The notes under the pieces: generated by a model
Database searches by the model: none
The model's input: the letters and a program-made list of their open reading frames with translations, nothing else
What the model was told of the DNA's origin: nothing
In this document: piece after piece, positions 52,401 to 61,100 of the stretch
Position numbering within the stretch: the first letter of the stretch is position 1
Layout of the letters: each line of letters starts with the position of its first letter
Made by a program: the position numbers and the translations under genes
NCBI RefSeq assembly: GCF_020884795.1
Contig: NZ_BBZF01000012.1
Location: 208,280 to 272,279, forward strand
DNA length: 64,000 bases
Origin: Micromonospora okii
Lineage (GTDB): Bacteria; Actinomycetota; Actinomycetes; Mycobacteriales; Micromonosporaceae
Direction: 5' to 3'

Positions 52401-55400
52401 CCGCCGGGGCCGCCCACGCCGCCCCGCTCGCCGGCATCGACCTGGCGCAGCTCGCCGAGGCCCTGCGCGCCAAGGTGGCGGGTGCCGTCAACCTGGACGA
52501 GACGTTCGGCGGCGACGTCTCCGCCTTCGTGCTCTTCTCCTCCGGCGCGGGCGTCTGGGGCGGCGGCCTCCAGGGCGGCTACGCCGCCGCCAACGCCTTC
52601 CTCGACGCCCTCGCCGAGGACCGGCGTCGGCGCGGCCTGCCCGCCACGTCGGTCGCGTGGGGCGCCTGGGACGGCGGCGGCATGATGGCGACCGAGGGCG
52701 CGGACCACATGTTCCGTTCCGGCGTCCGGCCGATGCGCCCCGAGCTGGCCGTCGCCGTCCTCGCCCGGGCCCTCGCCCGCGACGAGGCCGCCCTCACCGT
52801 CGCCGACGTCGCCTGGGACCGGTTCCACCAGACGTACGCGCTGGCCCGGCCCCGGCCGCTGGTCGAACAGATCCCCGAGGTGGCCCGGCTGCTGGCCGCC
52901 CGCGCCCGCGACGACGACGGGCCCGAGGCGTCCCCGCTGCGCGCCCGGCTCGCCGGGCTGGCCGAGCCGGAGCGCCGCCGCACCCTGCTGGAGCTGGTCC
53001 GGGTGCACGCCGCGGCCGTGCTCGGGCACGCCTCGGCCGAGGCGATCGACGCCGACCGGCCGTTCCGGGAGGTCGGCTTCGACTCGCTGAGCGCCGTGGA
53101 GATGCGCAACCGGCTCGGCGAGGCGGTCGGGCTGGCGCTGCCCGCCACGCTGGTCTTCGACCGGCCCACCCCGGCGCTGCTCGCCGGCTGGCTGGCCGAC
53201 CGCGTCCTCGGCGTCGCCGAGGCGGCCACCGCCCCGGCCCCGGCCGCCGCCGCCCTGGACGAGCCGATCGCCGTCGTCGCCATGAGCTGCCGCTACCCCG
53301 GCGGGGTGGCCGGCCCCGAGGACCTCTGGCGGCTGGTCGCGTCCGGCCGCGACGCCGTCGGCCCGTTCCCCGCCGACCGGGGCTGGGACCTCGACGCCAT
53401 CTACGACCCCGACCCCGACACCCCCGGCACCGCGTACGCCCGCGAGGGCGGCTTCGTCGCCGACGCCGGCGGCTTCGACGCCGGCCTGTTCGGCGTCTCG
53501 CCCCGCGAGGCGCTGGTCATGGACCCGCAGCAGCGGCTGCTACTGGAGACCGCCTGGGAGCTGTTCGAGCGGGCCGGCATCGCCCCCGCCGACGTGCGGG
53601 ACACCAGCACCGGCGTCTTCGTCGGCACCAACGGGCAGGACTACGCCACGCTGCTGATGGCCGCCGGGGCCGACACCGAGGGCTACCAGGCCACCGGCAA
53701 CGCCGCCGCCGTCGTCTCCGGCCGCCTCTCCTACGCCTTCGGCCTCCAGGGCCCCACCCTCACCGTCGACACGGCGTGCTCGTCGTCGCTGGTCGCCCTG
53801 CACCTCGCCGTGCAGGCGCTGCGGGCCGGCGAGTGCGACAGCGCCGTGGCCGGCGGCGTGACGGTGATGGCCACCCCCGGCCCGTTCCTGGAGTTCGCCC
53901 GGCAGCGCGGGCTGGCCGCCGACGGCCGGTGCAAGTCGTACGCCGCGGCGGCCGACGGCACCGGCTGGGGCGAGGGCGCCGGCCTGGTGCTGCTCCAGCG
54001 GCTCTCCGACGCCCGGCGGGAGGGCCGGCGCGTCCTCGCCGTCGTGCGCGGCAGCGCGGTCAACTCCGACGGCGCGTCCAACGGGCTCACCGCCCCCAAC
54101 GGCCCCGCCCAGCAGCGGGTCGTCCGGCAGGCCCTCGCCAACGCCCGCCTCGCGCCCGCCGACGTGGACGCCGTCGACGGCCACGGCACCGGCACCCGCC
54201 TCGGCGACCCGATCGAGGCGCAGGCGCTGCTGGCCACGTACGGGCAGGACCGGCCCGCCGACCGGCCGCTGCTGCTCGGCTCGGTCAAGTCGAACCTCGG
54301 CCACACCCAGGCCGCCGCCGGGGTCGCCGGGGTCATCAAGATGGTGATGGCGCTCCGGCACGACCTGCTGCCGCCCACCCTGCACGTCGACGAGCCCACC
54401 CCGCAGGTCGACTGGGCCGCCGGCGCCGTCGCCCTGCTCACCGAGGCCCGGCCGTGGCCCGAGCTGGACCGGCCCCGCCGGGCGGCGGTCTCCGCGTTCG
54501 GGGTGAGCGGCACCAACGCCCACCTCATCCTCGAACAGGCCCCGCCGGCCGACGCCGACGAGCCGACCGGCGGCGACGGATCGGCCGGCGACGAGCCCGC
54601 CGCGACGCCGCTGCCCTGGGTGATCTCCGGCGCGGACGCCGACGCCCTGCGCGCCCAGGCGGCCCGCCTCGCCGACTGGGCGGCCGACGCCACCACCGCC
54701 GACGCCGCCGTGGCCCGCACCCTCGCCACCGGCCGCTCCCACCTGCGGCACCGCGCCGTGCTGCTCGCCGCCGACCGGGAGGCGTACGTGGCCGGGCTGC
54801 GGGCCCTCGCCGCCGGGCAGGGCCACCCGGGCCTCACCCGGGACGTCGCCGCCCCCGGCGGCACCCTCGCCGTCCTCTTCTCCGGGCAGGGCGCCCAGCA
54901 CGCCGGCATGGGCCGCGAGCTGTACGACGCGTTCCCCGCCTTCGCCGAGGCCCTCGACGAGGTCTGCCAGCACCTCGACGCCCACCTGCCCCGGCCGCTG
55001 AAGACCGTGCTCTTCGCCCCCGACGGCACCGACGAGGCCGCGCTGCTCGACCAGACCGTGTTCACCCAGGCCGGGCTCTTCGCCGTCGAGGTGGCGCTGC
55101 ACCGGCTCCTGGCGGGCTGGGGCGTGCGCCCCGACCTGGTCGCCGGGCACTCCGTCGGCGAGATCGCCGCCGCCCACGTGGCCGGGGTGCTCACCCTGGC
55201 CGACGCCTGCACCCTCGTCGGCAACCGGGGCCGGCTCATGCAGGCCCTGCCGGCCGGCGGCGGGATGCTCGCCGTCGCCACCGGCGAGGCCGAGGCCGCC
55301 GACGCCCTCGCCCCGTACGCCGGGCGGGTCGCCGTCGCCGCCGTCAACGGCCCCGCCGCCGTGGTCGTCTCCGGTGCGGTGGACGCGCTCGACGAGCTGG

Positions 55401-58096
55401 CCGACCACTTCGCCGCCCTCGGCGTACGCACCAAGCGGCTCGCCGTCAGCCACGCCTTCCACAGCCCGCTGATGGAGCCGATGCTGGCCGAGTTCGCCGC
55501 CGTCGCCGCCACGCTCGACTACGCCCCACCGGCCGTCCCGCTGGTGTCCAACCTGACGGGCCGGGTCGCCGACCCCGAGCTGCTCCGCACCCCCGACTAC
55601 TGGGTGCGGCACGTGCGGGAGGCCGTCCGGTTCGCCGACACCGTCACCCACCTGCGCGACCTCGGCGTCGGCACCCTCCTGGAGGTCGGCCCCGACACGG
55701 TGCTCACCGCCCTGGCCGCCGACGCGCTGCCCGCCGACGGCGGCCCGCTGACCCTCGGCGTGCAGCGCCCCGGCCGGGGGGAAGCCGCCACCCTGCTCGG
55801 CGCGCTGGCCGCACTGCACTGCCACGGCGTGCGCGTCGACTGGGCCGCGCTGCTGCCCGCCGCCGACCCGGTCGACCTGCCCACGTACGCGTTCCGCCGC
55901 CAGCGGTTCTGGCCCGTCGCCGACGGCGACGTGGTCGGCGCCGCCGCGCCGGCCGCCGCCGCGCCCGGCACCGCCGACGAGGCGTTCTGGCGGGCCGTGG
56001 CCGACGGCGACGGCGACGGGCTCGCCGCCCGCTTCGGCGTCGACCCCGACCGGCCGCTGCGCGCCCAACTGCCCGCCCTCGCGCAGTGGCACCGCCGCCG
56101 GCAGGCCGACGCGCTGGCCGACGGCTGGCGCTACCGGATCACCTGGCCACAGCGGCAGCTCACCGGCGGCCCCGCCACCGGGGACTGGCTGCTGGTCGTC
56201 CCGGCCGGCGCGGCGGGGGAGACCGCCGGGCGGATCGCCGAGCTGCTCGGCGCGCACGGCGGCACCGTGCGGACCCTGCCCGTCGACCCCGCCGCCGCCA
56301 CCCGGGACGAGCTGGCCGGGCTGCTCCCCGCCGACCAGCCCACCCGGATCGTGTCGCTGCTCGCCCTGGACGAGCGCCCCCACCCCGACCACCCGCACGT
56401 GCCCGCCGGGCTCACCGGCAACCTCGCCCTGATCCAGGCCGTCACCGCCGCCGCGCCCGCCGGGCCGCTGTGGCTGCTGACCCGGCAGGCCGTCAGCACC
56501 GGCCCCGGCGACCCGGTCGCCCACCCCGCCCAGGCCACCACCTGGGGGCTCGGCCTGGTCACCGCGCTGGAGCACCCCGCGCACCGGGGCGGCCTGCTCG
56601 ACCTGCCGGCCGAACTGGACGACGCCGCCGGGGAACACCTGCTGCGGGCGCTGACCAACGACGCCGAGGACCAGCTCGCCGTCCGGCCCGCCGGGACGCA
56701 CCTGCGCCGGCTGACCCGGGCCGCCCGCGCCTCCGACGTCCCCGACTGGCGGGCCCCCGAGACGGTGCTCGTCACCGGCGGCACCGGCGCCATCGGCCGG
56801 TACGCCGCCGCCTGGCTCGCCCGGCACGGCACCCGCCGGCTGATCCTGGTCAGCCGGCGCGGCGCGGACGCCCCCGGCGTCGCCGACACCCTCGCCGAGC
56901 TGGCCGACCTCGGCGCGCACGCCACGGTCGCCGCCTGCGACCTGACCAACCGCGACGCCGTCGCGGCCCTCGCCGCCGGGCTGCGCCGCGACGGCGAGAC
57001 CGTGCGCGCCGTGGTGCACGCCGCCGGCGTCGGCCGCCTCAACCCGGTCGCCGCGGTCACCGCCGACGAACTCGCCGACGTGGTCTCCGGCAAGATCGCC
57101 GGGGCCCGTCACCTGGACGAGCTGCTCGACCCCGACGACCTGGAGCTGGTCGTCCACTTCTCCTCCATCGCCGCCGCGTGGGGCGTCGGCGACCACGGCG
57201 CGTACGCCGCCGGCAACGCCTTCCTCGACGCGCTCGCGCAGTCCCGGCCCGCCGGCCGGGCCCGGGTGGTCACGGTCAACTGGGGGCCGTGGGCCGGCGG
57301 CGGCATGGTCAGCGACGAGCACGCCGTGGCGATGAGCCGGCGCGGCGTCACGCTGCTCGACCGGGAGCCGGCGATGGCCGCGCTGCGCGCCGCGATCACC
57401 GGCGACGACGCGGTGCTCACCGTCGCCGACGTCGACTGGGCGCGCTTCGCCCCCGTCTTCGCCTCCGCCCGCCCCCGGCCGCTGATCGGCGACCTGCCCG
57501 AGGTGGCGGCCCTGCACGCCGGCACCGATACGGCGGTCGACGGCGGCGACGAGGCCCTCACCGGCCTGCGCAAGCGGCTCGCCGACCTCACCACCGCCGA
57601 GCAGACCCGGCTGCTGGTCGACCTGATCCGCACCGCCGCCGCCGAGGTGATCGGCCACGACAGCCCGTACGCCCTGGAGGCCGATCGGCCGTTCCGGGAC
57701 CTCGGCTTCGACTCGCTGACCGCCGTGGAGCTGCGCGGCCGGCTCGCCAGGGCCACCGGGCTCACCCCGGCCAGCTCCGTGGTCTTCGACTACCCGACCC
57801 CGCAGGCCCTCGCCGAGCACCTGCGCGCCGGGCTGGTCAGCGAGGCGTCGGTGGAGGCGCTGCCCACCGTCGAGGAGCTCGACCGGCTGGAGGAGGCGCT
57901 CGCCCGGCGCGAGGCCGACGACATCGGCCGGGTGCGGATCACCATGCGGCTGCACCGGCTGCTGGAGCACCTCGGCGCCGCCGAGCGGGGCGACGGCGGG
58001 CGGCCCGACGCCGCCGCCGACGTGGCCGACCGGCTGCGCGGCGCCAGCAACCAGGAGCTTTTCGATCTTTTGGACTCAGACCTCGGGCTTTCCTGA
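43403..58096 (+). CDS. Type I modular PKS, modules H-J
   Basis: 4897-residue three-module synthase. ATG 43403 has GGAG seven bases upstream and gives a typical docking helix ([18 protein letters not shown]). Order: KS 34-455, AT 560-855, DH 926-1195, KR 1425-1605, ACP 1700-1780; KS 1799-2222, degenerate AT 2326-2590, KR about 2912-3100, ACP 3186-3262; KS 3286-3710, AT 3823-4120, KR about 4453-4635, ACP 4730-4806; C-terminal docking region 4813-4897. The middle AT has lost the oxyanion-hole Gln, the catalytic Ser and the whole segment with the substrate motif, so module I cannot load its own extender as written. The gene is 42 bases after PKS gene 2 and 37 before PKS gene 4, so the three are probably one transcript. 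Confidence 0.98.
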   Translation: MPTEAEFLDYLRRATADLREARRRVREVEAKDREPMAVVGMACRYPGGVRNPDDLWRLVADGRDGVGDFPTDRGWDLERLFSVDPDDPGTSYADKGGFLYDATEFDPALFGISPREALAMDPQQRLLLESAWEAFESAGLDPQRQRGSRTGVFAGVMYHDYASRVLDLPEGVEGYLGTGNSGSVVSGRVAYTYGLEGPAVTIDTACSSSLVAVHLAVQALRQRDCDFALAGGVTVLSTPGVFAEFSRQRGLAADGRCKSFAAAADGTGWAEGVGVLLLQRLSDAQRDGRRVLAVIRGSAVNQDGASSGLTTPNGPSQERVIRQALANARISPADVDVVEAHGTGTTLGDPIEAQALLATYGQDRAGGQPLRLGSVKSNLGHTQAAAGAAGIIKMIMAMRHGVLPRTLHVDAPSPHIDWDAGAVELLTEPHPWPAGDRPRRAGVSSFGISGTNAHVIVEQPPAEEPAPVAPVAVPPLVAVPLAARTAGSLAAQARRWADHLAADDSARPVDVAAAALDRADLGQRAVVLAADRAELLAGLNALADGEPHPAVVTGTAAARGRVAFLFSGQGAQRAGMGRELAEAFPVFAAALDETCAALDPHLPRPLREVLFAEAGTPEAELLHQTVFTQAGLFAVEVALFRLARSFGLVPDLLAGHSIGELAAAHVAGVLSLPDAAALVAARGRLMQALPAGGAMLAVGAGEAAVAGSLAGVAGPVDIAAVNGPAAVVVSGAAGAIDELAALWADRGAPTSRLRVSHAFHSALMEPMLAEFAAVAEGLTFRPPTVPIVSNLTGRVAGPEELCDPGYWVRHVREAVRFADAVAHLAEAGVGTYVELGPSGVLTAMAQGCLADPAAVLVPLSRKDRPEPRAALEALARLHADGLAVDWSGLSAGAARRIDLPTYAFDHERYWLEPVGRIADVTGAGLGAAGHPLLGAAVSVAGEDMVLLTGRLSLATHPWLADHAVGGVVVLPGTALVELAVRAGDEVGAARVRELTVTAPLALPAAGGLRVQVRVGAADEAGTRAVTVHAQPEDDPDAGWVRHAEGVLEPAAADEPGLGAWPPAAAEVDLTDWYDALAARGLTYGPAFRGLRRLWAGDDEVYAEVALPEDGADAAAFAVHPALLDAALHPIGLLDAGTGGGPRVPFAFEGVQVHAAGAAALRVRLTRAGSAVRLVAADATGAPVVSVDSLVLRELTGVSAPGVAERSMFAVDWQPEAVTPVDDLSGWALLAGPDAPRLGWLPAYADVAAVLDAATPPRALVLPVAAPADADVPDAVRATASAVLATVQAWLAADALADTRLVVLTRGAVAAGDGDEVTDLAGAAGWGLLRSARSEHPERIVLADLDRDADAAALAVLAGVAADPAATGGQVALRGDAVLTPRLVRAALPPTPAGPALADGTVPAGNDNAAPALGDGTAPVLSAVSALGDGTVLVTGGTGALGALVAEHLVTGHGARSLLLVSRQGPAAPGADALAERLTGLGARVDVVAADVTDRDRVAELVAGVPGRLAGVVHTAGVLDDGVVTAVTPERLARVLAPKATAGWWLHEATRGLDLDLFVLFSSVAGVLGSPGQAAYAAANAFLDALAAHRRAAGLPAVSLAWGMWDTPGMAASVSDADRARSARGGLAAMSAETGLALFDAALAADRSALVPAVIDVPAMRAQVVAGRVPSLLRALLGGGPARRQAGRGDWADRIAGLDPQEARDQVDALVRGLVAQVLGHGGVDAVAPDRAFRELGFDSLTAVDLRNRVNAATGLRLPSTLVFDYPTPRALAEHVHAELAGGRAVAATAAATATAAGLDEPIAIVGMACRFPGGVDNPDELWELLATGGDGISEFPADRGWDLDSLYDPDPDHSGTSYTRHGGFLHRAAEFDPAFFGISPREALAMDPQQRLLLETSWEAFESAGLDPHRLRGSRTGVFAGVMYHDYASRLLDLPAEVEGYIGTGTSGSVLSGRVAYTFGLEGPAVTVDTACSSSLVALHLAVQALRSGECELALAGGVTVMATPGTFVEFSRQRGLSADGRCKSFAASADGTGWGEGVGVLLVQRLSDARRQGRRVLAVVRGSAVNSDGASNGLTAPNGPAQQRAIRQALANARLTPADVDAVEAHGTGTTLGDPIEAQALLATYGQDRPADRPLLLGSVKSNIGHTQAAAGVAGIIKMVLAMRHGLVPPTLHVDEPSPHVDWTAGAVTLATAPTPWPDVDRPRRAAVSSFGISGTNAHVVLEAAPEPTAAGFRPGVGGPVPLALSAADRAALGEQARRLRAHLAAHPETEPAQVAYALATTRATFPHRAVVLGRDRAELARGLAVLADGGDAPAVVTGAALPDPAPVLVFPGTDVFSGADARAAVELLDAAPVFAASIAECEAALAPWVDWSLTDVLRGVDGAPDRADPAVAQPAGWAVMLSLARLWRSLGVRPAAVVGHAHGEIAAACVAGVLSLADGARIAALRGRALAAGPEAARERFLADLDGITARPAELPFHSTLDGRRAGPDDRQADRTGPDDRQAGTTESDGRPAEGVTPDAGHWCRNLSEAGDLERAVGGLLADGHRVFLTVGPPAPGLREAVDAAAREAAVVDTLRPGEGGWPRVLAALAELHVRGVDADWAAVCGTATGPAVPLPTYAFQRQRYWPEAPLRVGRAAAEDPADRRFWDAVERADADALAAAVSVDGTEADALGAALPVLTGWRQRRRDESTVDGWRYRVRWQPLTVPAARLGGTWALVTPAGHADDPLVGQVARALGEAGADVATLTVGDPDRAALAARLADLDADRLTGVLSLLALDEADHPDRPVVPAGLAGILALVQALGDAGIAAPLWCATRGAVSTGRADPLDHPRQALAWGLGRVAALEHADRWGGLVDLPATLDGRSGGRLAAALAAAGPEDQLAVRPSGLFARRLARADADVSPAGPGWRPAGTVLITGGLGAIGAHVARWLARDGASHLVLTGRQGPATAGAAELEAELTALGATVTVAACDVADPDSLRALADGLAGRGVRVEAVFHAAGAAHAAPLAGIDLAQLAEALRAKVAGAVNLDETFGGDVSAFVLFSSGAGVWGGGLQGGYAAANAFLDALAEDRRRRGLPATSVAWGAWDGGGMMATEGADHMFRSGVRPMRPELAVAVLARALARDEAALTVADVAWDRFHQTYALARPRPLVEQIPEVARLLAARARDDDGPEASPLRARLAGLAEPERRRTLLELVRVHAAAVLGHASAEAIDADRPFREVGFDSLSAVEMRNRLGEAVGLALPATLVFDRPTPALLAGWLADRVLGVAEAATAPAPAAAALDEPIAVVAMSCRYPGGVAGPEDLWRLVASGRDAVGPFPADRGWDLDAIYDPDPDTPGTAYAREGGFVADAGGFDAGLFGVSPREALVMDPQQRLLLETAWELFERAGIAPADVRDTSTGVFVGTNGQDYATLLMAAGADTEGYQATGNAAAVVSGRLSYAFGLQGPTLTVDTACSSSLVALHLAVQALRAGECDSAVAGGVTVMATPGPFLEFARQRGLAADGRCKSYAAAADGTGWGEGAGLVLLQRLSDARREGRRVLAVVRGSAVNSDGASNGLTAPNGPAQQRVVRQALANARLAPADVDAVDGHGTGTRLGDPIEAQALLATYGQDRPADRPLLLGSVKSNLGHTQAAAGVAGVIKMVMALRHDLLPPTLHVDEPTPQVDWAAGAVALLTEARPWPELDRPRRAAVSAFGVSGTNAHLILEQAPPADADEPTGGDGSAGDEPAATPLPWVISGADADALRAQAARLADWAADATTADAAVARTLATGRSHLRHRAVLLAADREAYVAGLRALAAGQGHPGLTRDVAAPGGTLAVLFSGQGAQHAGMGRELYDAFPAFAEALDEVCQHLDAHLPRPLKTVLFAPDGTDEAALLDQTVFTQAGLFAVEVALHRLLAGWGVRPDLVAGHSVGEIAAAHVAGVLTLADACTLVGNRGRLMQALPAGGGMLAVATGEAEAADALAPYAGRVAVAAVNGPAAVVVSGAVDALDELADHFAALGVRTKRLAVSHAFHSPLMEPMLAEFAAVAATLDYAPPAVPLVSNLTGRVADPELLRTPDYWVRHVREAVRFADTVTHLRDLGVGTLLEVGPDTVLTALAADALPADGGPLTLGVQRPGRGEAATLLGALAALHCHGVRVDWAALLPAADPVDLPTYAFRRQRFWPVADGDVVGAAAPAAAAPGTADEAFWRAVADGDGDGLAARFGVDPDRPLRAQLPALAQWHRRRQADALADGWRYRITWPQRQLTGGPATGDWLLVVPAGAAGETAGRIAELLGAHGGTVRTLPVDPAAATRDELAGLLPADQPTRIVSLLALDERPHPDHPHVPAGLTGNLALIQAVTAAAPAGPLWLLTRQAVSTGPGDPVAHPAQATTWGLGLVTALEHPAHRGGLLDLPAELDDAAGEHLLRALTNDAEDQLAVRPAGTHLRRLTRAARASDVPDWRAPETVLVTGGTGAIGRYAAAWLARHGTRRLILVSRRGADAPGVADTLAELADLGAHATVAACDLTNRDAVAALAAGLRRDGETVRAVVHAAGVGRLNPVAAVTADELADVVSGKIAGARHLDELLDPDDLELVVHFSSIAAAWGVGDHGAYAAGNAFLDALAQSRPAGRARVVTVNWGPWAGGGMVSDEHAVAMSRRGVTLLDREPAMAALRAAITGDDAVLTVADVDWARFAPVFASARPRPLIGDLPEVAALHAGTDTAVDGGDEALTGLRKRLADLTTAEQTRLLVDLIRTAAAEVIGHDSPYALEADRPFRDLGFDSLTAVELRGRLARATGLTPASSVVFDYPTPQALAEHLRAGLVSEASVEALPTVEELDRLEEALARREADDIGRVRITMRLHRLLEHLGAAERGDGGRPDAAADVADRLRGASNQELFDLLDSDLGLS
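43502..48796 (+). other. PKS module H: KS-AT(malonyl)-DH-KR(B)-ACP
   Basis: KS Cys codon 44018. AT Ser codon 45371 (GHSIGE) with HAFH, malonyl. DH about 46180-46990 with HxxxGxxxxP and [12 protein letters not shown] about 47680-48220 with GGTGALG, LDD and Tyr codon 48125. ACP about 48500-48740. All domains look active; predicted outcome is a trans double bond. The linker before the KR has an extra ALxDGT-type repeat (47585-47692). Confidence 0.93.
48797..53257 (+). other. PKS module I: KS-AT(inactive)-KR(A)-ACP
   Basis: The KS is intact (Cys codon 49316, HGTGT, NIGHTQ). The AT region, about 50380-51170, is decayed: the FSGQGAQ motif reads FPGTDVF, GHSxGE reads GHAHGE (Ser to Ala, codon 50669), and roughly 80 residues including the YASH/HAFH motif are absent, so [20 protein letters not shown] runs straight into PAELPFHST. 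The final EVSAHP-type motif reads TVGPPAP. The KR is complete and A-type (GGLGAIG, no LDD, Trp present, Tyr codon 52580). ACP about 52960-53190. Extender supply must come from elsewhere, or the module is passive. Confidence 0.9.
50867..50956 (+). repeat. 30-base tandem repeat inside the decayed AT
   Basis: Three 10-codon units ([20 protein letters not shown] and a diverged [10 protein letters not shown]) lie just after the FHST remnant of the inactive AT of module I. No equivalent occurs in the other ATs. Confidence 0.8.
53258..57840 (+). other. PKS module J: KS-AT(malonyl)-KR(A)-ACP
   Basis: KS Cys codon 53777; HGTGT is preceded by VDG rather than VEA. AT Ser codon 55151 (GHSVGE) with HAFH, malonyl. 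A dimerisation element ([10 protein letters not shown]) precedes the KR, which has GGTGAIG, no LDD, Trp in AAAWGVGD and Tyr codon 57203, hence A-type. ACP about 57590-57820. Predicted outcome: a hydroxyl. Confidence 0.93.
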
Positions 58097-58133
58097 GGCG
58101 CGCGCGTCACGTGACGAGGAAGTGAGACCAGCC

Positions 58134-61100
58134 ATGGCGAACGTGCCGGCGGAGAACGACGGGGCGCGACCGACCGTGTCGGACGAGGAGCGGCTCCGCG
58201 AGTACCTGACGCGCGTCGTCGCCGAACTGCACCAGACCCGCCAGCGGCTGCGTGAGGTCACCGCCGAGGAGTCCGAGCCGGTCGCCATCGTGTCGATGAG
58301 CTGCCGCTACCCGGGTGGCATCGACTCGCCCGAGGAGCTGTGGCGGTTCGTCTCGACGGGCGGCGACGCCATGGGCGACTTCCCCACCGACCGGGGCTGG
58401 GACCTCGACCGGCTGCACCACCCCGACCCGGACAACCCCGGCACCTCGTACGCGGCCTCCGGCGGGTTCCTCGCCGACGCCGGGCAGTTCGACGCCGCGC
58501 TGTTCGGCGTCTCGCCCCGCGAGGCGGTCGCCATGGACCCGCAGCAGCGGCTGCTGCTGGAGGTCACCTGGGAGCTGTTCGAGCGCGCCGGCGTCGCCCC
58601 CCTGTCGCTGCGCGGCAGCCGCACCGGCGTCTTCGTGGGCACCTCCGGCCAGGACTACGCCGCCGTGCTGCACCGCGCCCCCGGCGTCGAGGGCTACGTC
58701 CTCACCGGCACCGCGGCCAGCGTCGTCTCCGGCCGCATCGCCTACACGTTCGGGCTGGAGGGGCCCGCGCTGACCGTCGACACCGCCTGCTCGTCGTCCT
58801 CCGTCGCCGTCCACCTCGCCTGCCAGGCCCTGCGCGAACGCGAATGTGGCCTCGCCGTCGTCGGCGGGGCCACGGTGATGGCCACCCCCGGCCCGTTCGT
58901 CGAGTTCTCCCGGCAGCGCGGCCTCGCCGCCGACGGGCGGTGCAAGTCGTTCGCCGCCGCCGCCGACGGCACCGGCTGGGCCGAGGGCGTCGGCCTGCTG
59001 CTCCTCGAACGCCTCTCCGACGCGCGCCGCAACGGCCACCGGGTGCTCGGCATCATCCGCAGCTCCGCCGTCAACCAGGACGGCGCGTCCAACGGGCTCA
59101 CCGCGCCCAACGGGCCCGCCCAGCAGCGGGTCATCCGGCAGGCCCTCGCCGGTGCGAAGCTCACCCCCGACATGGTCGACGTGGTCGAGGCGCACGGCAC
59201 CGGCACCACCCTCGGCGACCCGATCGAGGCGCAGGCGCTCCTGGCCACGTACGGGCAGGAGCGCGACCGGCCCCTGCTGCTCGGCTCGATCAAGTCGAAC
59301 ATCGGGCACACCCAGGCCGCCTCCGGCGTCGCCGGGATCATCAAGATGGTCCTCGCCATGCGGCACGGCGTCGTCCCGCCGACCCTGCACGTCGACGCCC
59401 CGACTCCGCACGTCGACTGGGCCGCCGGCGCGGTCGCGCTGGTCACCCAGCCGACGCCGTGGCCGGCTGCGGACCGGCCCCGCCGGGCCGCCGTCTCCTC
59501 GTTCGGCATGAGCGGCACCAACACCCACCTCGTCCTCGAACAGCCCGAACAGGCCGAGGTCGAGGCCGAGGCGGCGGAACCGCCCGCCCCCGCGCCGGTC
59601 CTGCTCACCGGGCGCACCCGCGCGGCGCTGCGCCGGCAGGCCGAGCGCTGGTCCCGGTACGTCGCCGAGCACGCCGACGCGGGCCCGGCCGACGTGGCCT
59701 GGACCTCGGTGGTCTCCCGCTCGCCCCTGGACCACCGCGCGGTGGTCCTCGCCGCCGACCGAGCCGAGTTGGTCGCGGGACTGACGGCGCTGGCCGAGGG
59801 CCGGCCGGGGACCGAGGTCGTCTCCGGTGCCGTCGGCACTCCGGGCGAGGTGGCGTTCGTGTTCCCGGGTCAGGGTTCACAGTGGGTGGGCATGGCCGCC
59901 GAGCTGCTCGACACGGCCCCGGTGTTCGCGGAGAGGCTGGCGGAGTGCGGGCGGGCGTTGACGCCGTTCGTGGACTGGTCGCTGCTGGACGTGGTGCGTG
60001 GTGTGCCGGGTGCGGCGTCCCTCGACCGGGTGGACGTGGTGCAGCCGGTTCTGTTCGCGGTGGGGGTGTCCCTGGCGGCGTTGTGGGAGTCGTACGGGGT
60101 GCGTCCGTCTGCGGTGATCGGGCACTCGCAGGGGGAGATCGCGGCGGCGTGTGTTGCCGGTGCGTTGAGCCTGGGCGACGCGGCGGCGGTGGTGGCGTTG
60201 CGTTCCCGGGTGATTGCTGGGATCGCCGGGGACGGCGGGATGGTGTCGGTGGCGACGACCGCCGACGAAGCCACCGCCACGATCGGGCGCTGGGACGGGC
60301 GGGTCGCGCTGGCGGCGGTGAACGGGCCGACGTCTGTCGTGGTCTCCGGTGACGTCGCTGCCTTGGACGAGCTTGTCGCGCTCTATGAGGCCCGTGAGGT
60401 GCGGGTGCGGCGGGTTCCCGTGGATTACGCCTCCCACTCGGCGCATGTGGAGCCGTTGCGTGAGCAGTTGGTGGAGTTGTTGGCCGGGCTGCGTCCGCAG
60501 GCCGGTGGGGTGCGGTTCTGGTCGACCGTGGACGGGGACTGGCTGGACACGTCGGGTCTGGGCGCGGACTACTGGTATCGGAATCTGCGGCAGACGGTGC
60601 GGTTCGACGAGGCGGTGCGGGCCCTGGTCTCGGCCGGCTACAGCACCTTCATCGAGGTGAGTGCGCATCCGGTGTTGACGATGGCGGTGCAGGAGTCGGT
60701 GGAGGCGGTCGCGGCCGACCCGGCCGGGGTCACCGTCACCGGGAGCCTGCGACGCGGGGAGGGCGGCCTCGGCCGCTTCCACCGCGCCCTCGCCGAGGTG
60801 CACACCCGGGGCGTCGCCGTCGACTGGCGGCCCGCGTTCGCCGGCCGCGCCGGTCGCCTCGTCGACCTGCCCACGTACGCGTTCGAGCGGCAGCACCACT
60901 GGGTGCCCGCCGAGGAGCCCGCCGTCCCGGTCACCGGTGCCGGCCTGCTCGACCACCGCTTCTGGGACGCCGTCGAACGCGCCGACCTCGACGCCCTGCG
61001 CGACACCCTCGCCGTCGACGACGCCGAGGCCGTCGAGTCGCTGCGTACCCTGCTCCCCGCCCTCGCCGGCTGGCGACGCCAGCGTCAGGAGCACTCCCTC

